Shown piece after piece: positions 27,099-34,411 of a DNA stretch of 60,403 nucleotides. The position numbers were made by a program, and so were the translations under genes. The notes under the pieces were generated by a model that worked only from the letters and a program-made list of their open reading frames with translations, was not told the DNA's origin and made no database searches. This stretch comes from an uncultured Anaerolineae bacterium (GTDB lineage Bacteria > Chloroflexota > Anaerolineae > Aggregatilineales > Phototrophicaceae): contig CALAJK010000060.1 of assembly GCA_937922795.1 (NCBI GenBank), positions 1 through 60,403 on the forward strand, given 5' to 3'. Positions within the stretch are counted from its first letter, which is position 1. Each line of letters begins with the position of its first letter.

Positions 27099-28046
27099 TC
27101 AGCCGGGAACGATATGCGTGCCCGTTTCGCCGTGCAGCGCGCGCACCAGGTTGTAAGGATCAGTGATGATCGCCCTTGGCCCGCCGTTCTGCACGAACTC
27201 AATCGCCGCCTCAATCTTTGGCAGCATGCTGCCCGTGGCAAAGTGACCTTCAGCGACGTACTGTCGCGCCTCTTCCAGAGTCATGCGGTCGATCGCGCGC
27301 TGGTCAGGCTGGTTGAAGTTTAGAAACACTTTCTCAACGCCGGTCGAGATGAGCAGCAGATCCGCTCGCAGGGTGAGCGCCAGCAGCGCGCTGGCACGGT
27401 CTTTGTCAATGACCGCATAGACGCCGCGCAGGCTGCCGACCTCGTTGCGAATGACTGGGATGCCGCCGCCGCCGCAGGCGATGACGACATAACCGCTCAA
27501 CATGAGCGCCTGAATCGCGTTGATCTCCACAATAGAACGCGGTATCGGCGAAGCCACAACCCGCCGCCACCCGCGTCCTGCGTCTTCCATCACCTGCCAG
27601 CCTTCAGCCTCGAATTTACGCGCCTCGGCCTCGCTCATGAAGCCGCCGATCGGCTTGGTCGGGTTCTTGAAAGCAGGATCGTCGGCATCTACTCGCACCT
27701 GGGTGACTACCGTAGCGCAGGTGCGGTTGATCCCCAATCGACGCAGAGAATTATCCAACCCTTGCTGGAGCATGTAACCGATGCTCCCCTGGGTATCAGC
27801 TACGATCAGATCTAAAGGCACGTCATGAATGCCTTCTCTAGCCGCGATCTCGCCGCGCCGGAGGATATATCCCACCTGCGGCCCGTTGCCGTGGGTGACG
27901 ACGACATGCCAGCCGTCCGCTATCATCAAGGCAATATGCTCGCAGGTGCGCCGCGCTGCATCCCACTGGCGGGCAATGCCAGGTTGTTTCGGATCTTCGA
28001 TTAATGAGTTGCCGCCGATCGCAACAATCGCTAGTTTTTCAATCAT
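27099..28046 (-). CDS. arcC: Carbamate kinase
   Basis: Transfers phosphate between carbamoyl phosphate and ADP, yielding ATP, ammonia and CO2 in the catabolic direction. 315 residues, normal length. Signatures: LAIVAIGGNSLIEDPKQPG at 5-23, WHVVVTHGNGPQVGYILRRG at about 46-65, VVASPIPRSIVEINAIQALM, VIACGGGGIPVIRNE, the AVIDKDRASALLALTLRADL block and GSMLPKIEAAIEFV. The gene is 140 bases downstream of the YgeW-type carbamoyltransferase, so carbamoyl phosphate released there can be used here. The 140-base gap has only a short 36-codon open stretch of unknown nature. Confidence 0.95.
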   Translation of the reverse strand: MIEKLAIVAIGGNSLIEDPKQPGIARQWDAARRTCEHIALMIADGWHVVVTHGNGPQVGYILRRGEIAAREGIHDVPLDLIVADTQGSIGYMLQQGLDNSLRRLGINRTCATVVTQVRVDADDPAFKNPTKPIGGFMSEAEARKFEAEGWQVMEDAGRGWRRVVASPIPRSIVEINAIQALMLSGYVVIACGGGGIPVIRNEVGSLRGVYAVIDKDRASALLALTLRADLLLISTGVEKVFLNFNQPDQRAIDRMTLEEARQYVAEGHFATGSMLPKIEAAIEFVQNGGPRAIITDPYNLVRALHGETGTHIVPG

Positions 28047-28186
28047 CGCCGTATCTCAACTTTTAACAGTATCCATAGACGCAGTGTGTGGTTTCAAAAA
28101 GAACGCCGGCGGCATCAAGCGCAGCGGCCAACTCCGGGCGCTTCAGCGCCGCCCTGGAATTGACCGCTGCTCATCGCGTGTTCCGG

Positions 28187-29167
28187 CTACCGCATGGTCA
28201 GCGCCATCGCCGCTTTCTGCACGTGCAGCCGGTTTTCCGCCTCATCGTAGACCACGCTCTGCGAGCCATCAATCACCTCATCCGTGACCTCGATATTGCG
28301 GTCAGCAGGCAGGCAGTGCATATAGATAGCGTCGCGCTTCGCCAACGCCATCCGCCGCGCATCGGTGATCCAATCTGTATACTTTCTGCCGAGCTTGGCC
28401 GATTCTTCTCTGTCTTCGGTCGTCATCCAGCAGCCCCAGCTCTTGGGGTACACAACATCGGCATCTTTGAAACCAGCGTCGAAATCGTGCAAGATTTCCA
28501 GCGTGCCGCCGCTTTGGCGGGCGTTGTCCTGCGCCTGCTGCACAATGTCCGGCATCAAACCGAACTCCGGCGGATAAGTCAGACGCACGTTCATCCCATA
28601 GCGCGTCATCAGCAGGATCAAACTCTGCGGCACAGACAGCGGCTTCTGATAGCTGGAAGCGTAGGCCCAACTGACGTTGATGGTTTTGCCGCGCAGATCA
28701 CGCCCGAACTTTTCCATGATCGTCATCAGATCAGCCAGCGCCTGAAACGGATGGTAAACATCGCACTGCATATTGAGCACCGGCACACGGCTGGCCGCGG
28801 CGACTTCCCGAATATACTGGTTGCCGAACTTCCAGTCACACTGGCGAATGGCGATGCCATCGCTGTAACGGCCAACGATCTCTCCGATCTCCTTGGCGGT
28901 ATCACCGTGCGAGATCTGCGTCGTCTCGCTGTCGATGAACATCGCATGCCCACCAAGCTGCGCCATGCCCGCTTCAAAGCTGGTACGGGTGCGCGTGCTC
29001 GTGAAAAAGAACAGCATCGCCAGCACCTTGTCGCGCAGATAGGCGTGAGGCTCGCCAACAGCCCGCTTGCGCTTGAGGTCCCAGGCAACCTCCAGCAGCG
29101 TATCCACCTCTTCGCGCGTCCATTCCTGTTCCGTGATCAGATCGCGCCCTCGCAGATCCGTTTGCAT
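28187..29167 (-). CDS. ygeW: Knotted carbamoyltransferase YgeW
   Basis: 326 residues. The carbamoyl-phosphate loop is FFFTSTRTRTSFEAGMAQLG at about 53-72, QISHGDTAKEIG follows, the second substrate loop is MQCDVYHPFQALADLMTI, and the C-terminal YMHCLPADRNIEVTDEVIDG holds the HCLP motif of the family. The combination with the long knot-region loop WGCWMTTEDREESAKLGRKY resembles YgeW, a transcarbamylase of unknown natural substrate found beside ssnA, xdhD and carbamate kinase in E. coli. It would carry out phosphorolysis of a carbamoylated amine to carbamoyl phosphate. AAGGAG lies eight bases upstream of the ATG. It is the first gene of the long minus-strand block. Confidence 0.9.
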   Translation of the reverse strand: MQTDLRGRDLITEQEWTREEVDTLLEVAWDLKRKRAVGEPHAYLRDKVLAMLFFFTSTRTRTSFEAGMAQLGGHAMFIDSETTQISHGDTAKEIGEIVGRYSDGIAIRQCDWKFGNQYIREVAAASRVPVLNMQCDVYHPFQALADLMTIMEKFGRDLRGKTINVSWAYASSYQKPLSVPQSLILLMTRYGMNVRLTYPPEFGLMPDIVQQAQDNARQSGGTLEILHDFDAGFKDADVVYPKSWGCWMTTEDREESAKLGRKYTDWITDARRMALAKRDAIYMHCLPADRNIEVTDEVIDGSQSVVYDEAENRLHVQKAAMALTMR

Positions 29168-29192
29168 AATTGATGCTCCTTAAGCCGATGAT

Positions 29193-29214
29193 GATCGCGA
29201 TCGTAATTGTATCA
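29193..29214 (-). promoter_or_regulatory. Candidate extended -10 promoter and palindrome upstream of ygeW
   Basis: Minus strand: TGATACAAT at 29214-29206 is an extended -10 element, 39 bases before the ygeW start. No good -35 is visible, as is usual for extended -10 promoters. Between it and the gene the perfect palindrome GATCGCGATC (29193-29202) could be an operator in the leader. Confidence 0.4.
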
Positions 29215-29249
29215 CCGAATCGTTTTCTGCCTGAAGCGCAGCGCATTCG

Positions 29250-29645
29250 CTATTCACAGGGAACAGCCTGTAGGGTGATTCCCTCCAGACGCCCGCGCTG
29301 TGTGATACGGAGCATAAATTCATTATCGCCCAGCGCCACTTGATCCGTCACATTCACCATCAGCGGCTGACCAGCGCGCGCTGCGCCCACCTGCCAACCG
29401 TTGACGAAGACCTGTGTCCCGTCAGGCGCAGTTTCCAACTGAAATAGATAACGCACGCACACTTCGGTCGGCTCCAGTACAACGGTTCGTTTGAGATAGA
29501 CCGCCGCGCCGGCGGCTAAACGGGCTTGAGGCCAAGCCTCCAGCATATCAAGGGGCTGCCAGTTGGCTCGTTCCGGGGGTCCACCGCTTCGGTTCACACA
29601 CCAGCGCCAGGCACTATCAAGCCGTATGGGAGCGAAGCGGTTCAT
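29250..29645 (-). CDS. Jelly-roll, galactose-binding-like single-domain protein (paralogue 1)
   Basis: 131 residues resembling a lone sugar-binding (GH2 N-terminal, galactose-binding-like) beta-sandwich: AAGAAVYLKRTVVLEPTEVC then VRYLFQLETAPDGTQVFVNG and WQVGAARAGQPLMVNVTDQV, finishing NEFMLRITQRGRLEGITLQA. The pattern aromatic-[KR]R-T-hydrophobic followed later by VFVNGWQVG is typical of the first domain of beta-galactosidases. There is no catalytic domain and no signal peptide. It is closely followed in the other direction of transcription order by a similar gene (upstream, 29652-30071), and the two probably arose by duplication. Confidence 0.6.
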   Translation of the reverse strand: MNRFAPIRLDSAWRWCVNRSGGPPERANWQPLDMLEAWPQARLAAGAAVYLKRTVVLEPTEVCVRYLFQLETAPDGTQVFVNGWQVGAARAGQPLMVNVTDQVALGDNEFMLRITQRGRLEGITLQAVPCE

Positions 29646-29651
29646 CTGGGC

Positions 29652-30071
29652 TCACACGCTGTCGTGCGCCGCGATTTCCAGCGCCACCCCTCGGATGGAC
29701 GGCGACAAACCTTCCACCCGGAAAGCGATCACATTGCGCCCCGCCCGCACATACCGACTGACATCCAGCTCAAACGGTGGAGCATCGTCCGCGGGGGTGA
29801 TGTAGCGAGCGACGCGCCGGTGGTTGAGATAGATCCCCATACCTTCAGGAGCCGAGTCAATATACAGATAAGCCTGGAATACTCGCTGGGTTGGCAGCGT
29901 GAATGACCGCTCCAGCCAAGCCGCCCAACCCTCGATACGGCGTCGATCGAACGACCATTCAGACAGCCGCGGGACGGGCTCGCGTTCCATGAATTCGTAC
30001 AACGACGGGGCGAATTCCAGATACTCTACCGTCCAATCATCGTTCAGCGAGATCAATGTAGGTTTCAGCAT
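29652..30071 (-). CDS. Jelly-roll, galactose-binding-like single-domain protein (paralogue 2)
   Basis: 139 residues with the same layout as its neighbour: WAAWLERSFTLPTQRVFQAY, then LYIDSAPEGMGIYLNHRRVA, FELDVSRYVRAGRNVIAFRV and LSPSIRGVALEIA. Start ATG at 30071 is supported by a consensus promoter whose -10 box ends only seven bases before it, which implies a leaderless message; the longer open frame to 30167 would start upstream of that promoter. Six bases separate its stop codon from the downstream paralogue, so the two genes are co-transcribed. Function unknown; intracellular carbohydrate binding or a protein-interaction role is possible. Confidence 0.6.
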   Translation of the reverse strand: MLKPTLISLNDDWTVEYLEFAPSLYEFMEREPVPRLSEWSFDRRRIEGWAAWLERSFTLPTQRVFQAYLYIDSAPEGMGIYLNHRRVARYITPADDAPPFELDVSRYVRAGRNVIAFRVEGLSPSIRGVALEIAAHDSV

Positions 30072-30077
30072 GGACGC

Positions 30078-30107
30078 ATTATAGCGTTGAGGCACAAGCA
30101 GTTTCAA
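30078..30107 (-). promoter_or_regulatory. Strong sigma-70-type promoter, apparently leaderless
   Basis: Minus strand: TTGAAA (30107-30102), 18-base spacer, TATAAT (30083-30078). The expected transcription start, six to eight bases beyond the -10 box, coincides with the ATG at 30071. Confidence 0.6.
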
Positions 30108-30196
30108 ATCGGGCTGTGCAACTTTTAAGAAACAACCCGCGTATAAAGATGATAGATCAATAAACACACCTACCTAGACAGCAAGGAGATATGCTC

Positions 30197-30397
30197 ATGA
30201 GCGACACGTACAGCGCACCCAAGAGACTGGTTCGCTCCCAAACCGATAAGAAAATCGCCGGCGTATGCGGCGGCATCGCTGAATACTTCAACGTGGATGC
30301 CACATTGATCCGGCTGTTGTTCGTGCTGGCCACGCTGTTGGGCGGCCCCGGCGTCATCATCTACATTGTTCTGTGGATCATCATGCCGGAAAGCTGA
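30197..30397 (+). CDS. PspC domain protein
   Basis: 66 residues. The N-terminal part LVRSQTDKKIAGVCGGIAEY and FNVDATLIRLLFVLATLLGG, followed by the single membrane helix VIIYIVLWIIMPES, is the complete PspC domain, seen in phage-shock and envelope-stress proteins. The start at the ATG at 30197 is preferred to 30191 because AAGGAG then lies eight bases away rather than two. It stands alone: no pspA or sensor kinase is adjacent. A GC-rich hairpin follows the gene. Confidence 0.9.
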   Translation: MSDTYSAPKRLVRSQTDKKIAGVCGGIAEYFNVDATLIRLLFVLATLLGGPGVIIYIVLWIIMPES

Positions 30398-30424
30398 TCA
30401 ACTCTCACCGTGTCTCAGCCCAAC

Positions 30425-30453
30425 CAACGCGCCCTGTGAACCAGGGCGTGTTG
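30425..30453. terminator. Hairpin after the PspC gene
   Basis: Twelve-base-pair stem (CAACGCGCCCTG pairing with CAGGGCGTGTTG, one G-U wobble) with a five-base loop TGAAC. There is no run of T after it, so termination strength is uncertain. It separates the PspC gene from the radical SAM gene. Confidence 0.5.
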
Positions 30454-30542
30454 ATTCAAGGCGCTGCCCCACAACAGTTGCATCCCTTGTGAATCGCTGA
30501 CAAAATCGTAGCTTCAGCGCCATAGGTCACAGGTTGAGAGGC

Positions 30543-32024
30543 ATGAGTCGTCCTACTGTCCTGTTTTACAACCCGCTCAGCACGTCCCCCGGCAAACAGC
30601 GGCTGCCGCTGTCGCTGCTGGCGATCAGCGCAGTCATCGCCGGCGATTACGATATCGAATTCGTTGATGGCAACCTGATCGCCGATCCCGCTGCGCACAT
30701 CATCGAGCGAGCGCGGGCGACCGGCGCTCGCCTACTGGCGGTGACGGTCATGCCGGGGCCGCAGCTTCGCCAGGCGGTGCCGGTGTGCAAGCAGGTGAAA
30801 GCTACGCTGCCCGACCTGACGATCCTGTGGGGCGGTTATTTCCCCACTCAGCACTATGAGGTAACCCTGCAAAGCGGCTTTGTCGATTACGTCATCCAGG
30901 GACAGGGAGAAGCACCGTTTCGCCAGTTTGTAGACCGGCTGCACCAGGGCGGCAGCCTGCATGACATTCCTTCTCTGGTTTACCACGATGGGAGCATAAG
31001 AATCAATCCGCGTGCGCCTTATGTGCCGATGGATAATCTCCCTTGGTATCCGTATGACCGAATCGACGTGAGCCGCTACATCGGCCGCAGCTACTTAGGC
31101 ACGCGCGTCCTATCTCATAACTCTAGTTTTGGCTGTCCCTTTGCCTGCAACTTTTGCGCAGTGGTGGCGCTGTCGAACCGCCGCTGGCTGCCAGAAAGCG
31201 CCGAGCGCGTCGCGAATATCGTCCAGCATCTGCATCGCAACTGGCGCATCAACGGCCTTGAATTTCACGATATGGACTTCTTCGTCAAAGAAGAGCGCAC
31301 CGCTGAGTTCGCCGAACGCATCACCGGTCTAGGCATCCACTGGTGGGGGCTGGGTCGGGTAGATACCTTGATGAGCTACAGCGATCAAACCTGGGAGAAA
31401 ATGCGTCGCAGCGGTGTCAAAATGATCTTCATGGGCGCCGAGAGCGGTGACGATCAGACGCTGAAGCGGATGAATAAGGGCGGCAAAGCCAGCACTAGCC
31501 TCACCCTGGCTCTGGTCGAACGGATGAAACACTATGGCATCGTGCCTGAGCTCTCGTTCGTCCTAGGTAACCCACCTGACCCAGCCGAGGACATCGAGGC
31601 CACCATCCGTTTCATCCGCCAGTTGAAACAGATCAATCCGGCCACCGAGTTGGTGTTGTACATTTACACGCCGGTGCCTCAGGAGGGCAGCATCCTGCTG
31701 GATGAAGCGACGCGCCTGGGTTTTCGCTTCCCTGAGACGCTGGAGGCTTGGGCCAGCCCAGAATGGGCTAAGTTCTCTATGCGCCGCGACCCTAGCACGC
31801 CCTGGTTCAAAGACGCTACCCGCCGGCGCGTGCGCGATTTTGAGGCCGTCATCAACGCCTACTATCCGACAGTGACCGATATTCGCTTGCACGGCCATTG
31901 GCGCCGTCTGCTGCGCGCGCTCAGCGGCTGGCGTTACCGTTTCCAACTGTACGACTGGCCTTATGAACTGAAGGCGCTGCAGCGGTTGATCCACTACCGG
32001 CGGCCTGAAACGACCGGATTCTAG
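30543..32024 (+). CDS. B12-binding-type radical SAM protein
   Basis: 493 residues. Residues 1-145 are a cobalamin-binding-like Rossmann domain (PTVLFYNPLSTSPGKQRLPL, FVDGNLIAD, ILWGGYFPTQHYEV, YVIQGQGEAPFRQFVD), as in the B12-radical SAM group that includes methyltransferases and BchE-like enzymes; the DxHxxG cobalamin motif is not obvious. The radical SAM cluster is SSFGCPFACNFCAV, with CxxxCxxC at about residues 198-205, followed by FHDMDFFVKEE, GLGRVDTLM, KMIFMGAESGDD and LSFVLGNPPDPAEDIEAT. The C-terminus (from about 400) has Trp- and Arg-rich segments. The substrate is unknown. ATG at 30543 is chosen; TTG at 30534 is possible. Confidence 0.85.
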   Translation: MSRPTVLFYNPLSTSPGKQRLPLSLLAISAVIAGDYDIEFVDGNLIADPAAHIIERARATGARLLAVTVMPGPQLRQAVPVCKQVKATLPDLTILWGGYFPTQHYEVTLQSGFVDYVIQGQGEAPFRQFVDRLHQGGSLHDIPSLVYHDGSIRINPRAPYVPMDNLPWYPYDRIDVSRYIGRSYLGTRVLSHNSSFGCPFACNFCAVVALSNRRWLPESAERVANIVQHLHRNWRINGLEFHDMDFFVKEERTAEFAERITGLGIHWWGLGRVDTLMSYSDQTWEKMRRSGVKMIFMGAESGDDQTLKRMNKGGKASTSLTLALVERMKHYGIVPELSFVLGNPPDPAEDIEATIRFIRQLKQINPATELVLYIYTPVPQEGSILLDEATRLGFRFPETLEAWASPEWAKFSMRRDPSTPWFKDATRRRVRDFEAVINAYYPTVTDIRLHGHWRRLLRALSGWRYRFQLYDWPYELKALQRLIHYRRPETTGF

Positions 32025-32069
32025 GTGTTTATACAGCCCGCTGCGCCCGACAGCGCGCCCGCGCCATAT

Positions 32070-32098
32070 TTGACAGATGCGCCCGCTTGTTCTATGCT
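32070..32098 (+). promoter_or_regulatory. Promoter of the recombinase-like gene
   Basis: TTGACA (32070-32075), 17-base spacer, TATGCT (32093-32098), 36 bases before the ATG at 32134. The -35 box is perfect. The gene has no clear Shine-Dalgarno sequence. Confidence 0.55.
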
Positions 32099-32133
32099 CA
32101 CAGGCAGATGGCTAGACATTTGAACGCGCGCTC

Positions 32134-33084
32134 ATGTCTGATATTCGCCAGCTTCCCCTATTCACAGCACAGCCTGCCTCGCCCGATGATCTGAACCGGC
32201 ACAGCCAACTGCGCCATACGATCGCGCTGTTCCAGCAGGCGCTGCTGCGTGAAGGCAAATCTGAGCACACGATCAAGGCTTTCACCGGCGACCTTCAGCT
32301 TCTGGCTGATCATACCGGCGAAGACACCGCCATTGGCGACTACACCACGACCACGCTCGAAGAATTCCTGCACTGGCTGGAGTTTGAGCGAGGCGTTCCC
32401 TGCAGCCGAAAGTCTTATGCCCGCCGTGTGACTACGCTGAAGGTTTACTTCAAATGGCTGCATACCATCGGTGCTATCCCGCATGACCCAGCCAAACCTG
32501 TGCTCCAGCGTTCCGGTCCAGCGCCGCTGTCCTATGCGCTCACGCCGGACGAAGTGCACGAAGCCATCCTCGCTGCCCGCGGGATGCAGCGCGGCTACGA
32601 ACTAGACACACGGCCTGAGCTGCTGTTCCGGCTGCTGGTGGACACCGGCATCAAAAAGAGCGAGGCGATGAATCTGAAGCCAGGCGACGTTGATCGTTCC
32701 AATCCCCGTCAGCCGGTGCTCATCGTCCGCCACAAATCGCGCAATGTGTACAAAGAGCGCAAGATCGCGCTGGACCCAGAGTGGCCCGGGCTTCTAGATC
32801 GCTATCTGGCGCAGTACCATCCCGGCGAGATGATCTTCAACTGCACGGCGCGCAATCTGGAGTACGTGCTGACGGATGTGGGAGAGGCAGCGGGCATCCC
32901 AGTCAAGCTGTCGTTCGAAATCCTGCGCTGGACTTGTGCTGTCCGCGACACGCGAGCCGGGCTCGAAGAAGACCTCATCCGCGAAAAACTGGGCTTGAGC
33001 CGAGTGAGTTGGGTAGAAACCCGCGCCAAAATCAAACGCCTGGTTGAACAACAGGAAGCGGAGGAAGCCCGAGCCAGGCGCTAA
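32134..33084 (+). CDS. Tyrosine recombinase-fold protein lacking the catalytic residues
   Basis: 316 residues with the two-domain layout of XerC/XerD integrases. Residues 25-125 are a SAM-like core-binding domain (LREGKSEHTIKAFTGDLQLL, LKVYFKWLHTIGAIPHDPAK); residues 135-305 are the catalytic-type domain. Against the family consensus: TGLRxSE reads TGIKKSE (Arg to Lys174), the HxLRH motif reads EILRW (both His lost, Arg265 kept), LGH reads LGL288, and the nucleophile position of the Tyr (IYTH) reads TRAK with Arg297. Only one of the catalytic set remains, plus a Lys-rich beta hairpin. It probably binds DNA without cutting it. It is not in a recognisable element. Its stop overlaps the stop of the convergent LLM gene. 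Confidence 0.8.
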   Translation: MSDIRQLPLFTAQPASPDDLNRHSQLRHTIALFQQALLREGKSEHTIKAFTGDLQLLADHTGEDTAIGDYTTTTLEEFLHWLEFERGVPCSRKSYARRVTTLKVYFKWLHTIGAIPHDPAKPVLQRSGPAPLSYALTPDEVHEAILAARGMQRGYELDTRPELLFRLLVDTGIKKSEAMNLKPGDVDRSNPRQPVLIVRHKSRNVYKERKIALDPEWPGLLDRYLAQYHPGEMIFNCTARNLEYVLTDVGEAAGIPVKLSFEILRWTCAVRDTRAGLEEDLIREKLGLSRVSWVETRAKIKRLVEQQEAEEARARR

Positions 33085-34097
33085 TCTGACCAAAGGCGGC
33101 GCAGCTCAGGGATCACGCGCTGGCCGATGAGAGCGATGCCTCGTTCCGGGACTAGACCGTGAGGGGTTCCAAACTCAACCCGCCCTGCCCCGGCTTCGAA
33201 CAGCCGGCTGGCCTGCGCAACTAGATCGTCGGAATCCCCAGAGAAAGCGAAGCGATCCAGCAGGTCATCCGAGATGAGGGCGGCCGCCGCCCCCAGGTCA
33301 TGCTGGTTGACCAGCAGGCGCAGGCGTTCGATCCGATCCGATTCGACCTGCACCGTCGGATCGAGCGGCGCAACCACTGGCAGATACAGCGCGACCGCTC
33401 GCCGCGCCGCGCTGCGGGCCGCCGCACGGTCTTCATCCACCACAGTGACTGCGCCGAAGACTATACGAACTGCGCCGGCGGCGCGCTGCGTCAGCCGTTC
33501 ACCCTCAGCGATGTAGCCGCGCATGATGGGCACAAGATCGGGATTGGCCGAGCCGCCAACCTTCACCTCATCGGCGATCTCCCCAGCGACCGCCGCCAGC
33601 GTGCGCCCCCAGGTTCCGATCAACACCGGCGGCATGTAGGCGGGCAGCGGATACGGCGCGCGCACATGTTCCGCTAGCTGGAAGACCTGCCCTTGAAATC
33701 CCCCTGTCGCGCCCGACAGCATATAACGCACGACTTCGACGGCCTCGCGCACTGCCTGCACCGCCGGCTGTCGTTCGACAACCGCATGTTCGGCCAGCCA
33801 CGCGCCGCGCGCCAGGCCGATGTAGACGCCGCCGCGCGCCACTTCGGCCAACAGCGCGGTTTGCGCCGCGATGTCCAGGGGATGTATTCGTGAGGGTGAA
33901 TTGGCGGCCACCCCCAGACGCGCGCGCACGATATGAGGCGCCATCAGCATAAGCGGCGGATAGGGCGGGTGATACGGCAAATCGCAGTAGACGGACACAG
34001 CATCGAAATCATATGCATTGACCAGCCGGGCTAGAGCTACATACTGAGCGGCGGTCTTGTCGGTTTGGAAGGCGATGCTGATCTGGCGCCGCATCAC
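33081..34097 (-). CDS. LLM class F420-dependent oxidoreductase
   Basis: 338 residues, luciferase-like barrel. Start MMRRQISIAFQTDKTAAQYV, then YDFDAVSVYCDLPYHPPYPP, the ARLGVAANSPSRIHPLDIAAQ block, GGVYIGLARGAWLAEH, MPPVLIGTWGRTLAAVAGEI and GRVEFGTPHGLVPERGIALI at the C-terminus. The GEIADEVKVGGSANPD stretch is typical of Mer-like members. It is the last gene of a five-gene overlapping operon; it overlaps the TIGR04076 gene by four bases. Which compound it reduces cannot be read. Confidence 0.85.
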   Translation of the reverse strand: MMRRQISIAFQTDKTAAQYVALARLVNAYDFDAVSVYCDLPYHPPYPPLMLMAPHIVRARLGVAANSPSRIHPLDIAAQTALLAEVARGGVYIGLARGAWLAEHAVVERQPAVQAVREAVEVVRYMLSGATGGFQGQVFQLAEHVRAPYPLPAYMPPVLIGTWGRTLAAVAGEIADEVKVGGSANPDLVPIMRGYIAEGERLTQRAAGAVRIVFGAVTVVDEDRAAARSAARRAVALYLPVVAPLDPTVQVESDRIERLRLLVNQHDLGAAAALISDDLLDRFAFSGDSDDLVAQASRLFEAGAGRVEFGTPHGLVPERGIALIGQRVIPELRRLWSD

Positions 34098-34411
34098 GTC
34101 AATTCATCCGCGTCCATGATCCGGCGATCAATTCGGGTGATTCGCATGATGAGGCGCTCATCAGGGTCAGGGCAGGCCACTAATGAGTCGGTCTCCAGCC
34201 AGTCATGCGCGTCAAGCTGGCGCTGTTTGGCCGCCAACAGCGGCAGCACCGCGCTCAAAGCGTAAATGCAGAAGTGCTGCCCAGGGGGGATGCGCAGCCG
34301 GCTGCTCTCGGTGACTTCAAAATAGTCGCCCACCCGCAGCCCGCACACCGAACGCCCTTCGATGCGCTCGACCGTCACCCGCAGATCATAAAGGGCGAAT
34401 GGGCGGCTCAT
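34094..34411 (-). CDS. TIGR04076 family small protein
   Basis: 105 residues. The family pattern is visible: LYDLRVTVERIEGRSVCGLR with VGDYFEV, a cysteine in HFCIYALSAVLPLLAAKQRQ, and VACPDPDERLIMRITRI near the end. These proteins contain a few conserved cysteines and are often encoded next to flavin- or radical-based enzymes, but their role is not known. The four-base overlaps with LLM genes on both sides show it is translated with them, so it could be a partner or carrier for one of them. Confidence 0.75.
   Translation of the reverse strand: MSRPFALYDLRVTVERIEGRSVCGLRVGDYFEVTESSRLRIPPGQHFCIYALSAVLPLLAAKQRQLDAHDWLETDSLVACPDPDERLIMRITRIDRRIMDADELT

Noticed and set aside
28047..28186. Possible short gene between ygeW and carbamate kinase (36 codons on the minus strand, ending THCVYGYC)
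   Set aside because: It has no start codon or ribosome binding site and is too short to judge; it may be a gene remnant.
28088..29173. Long plus-strand open frame of 361 codons opposite ygeW
   Set aside because: It is a shadow of ygeW: low-complexity His/Arg/Gln-rich translation, no family motif, no ribosome binding site, while the minus strand encodes all carbamoyltransferase motifs.
32134..33084. Integrase of a mobile element with attachment sites
   Set aside because: No flanking direct repeats, tRNA, excisionase or phage genes, and the catalytic residues are missing.
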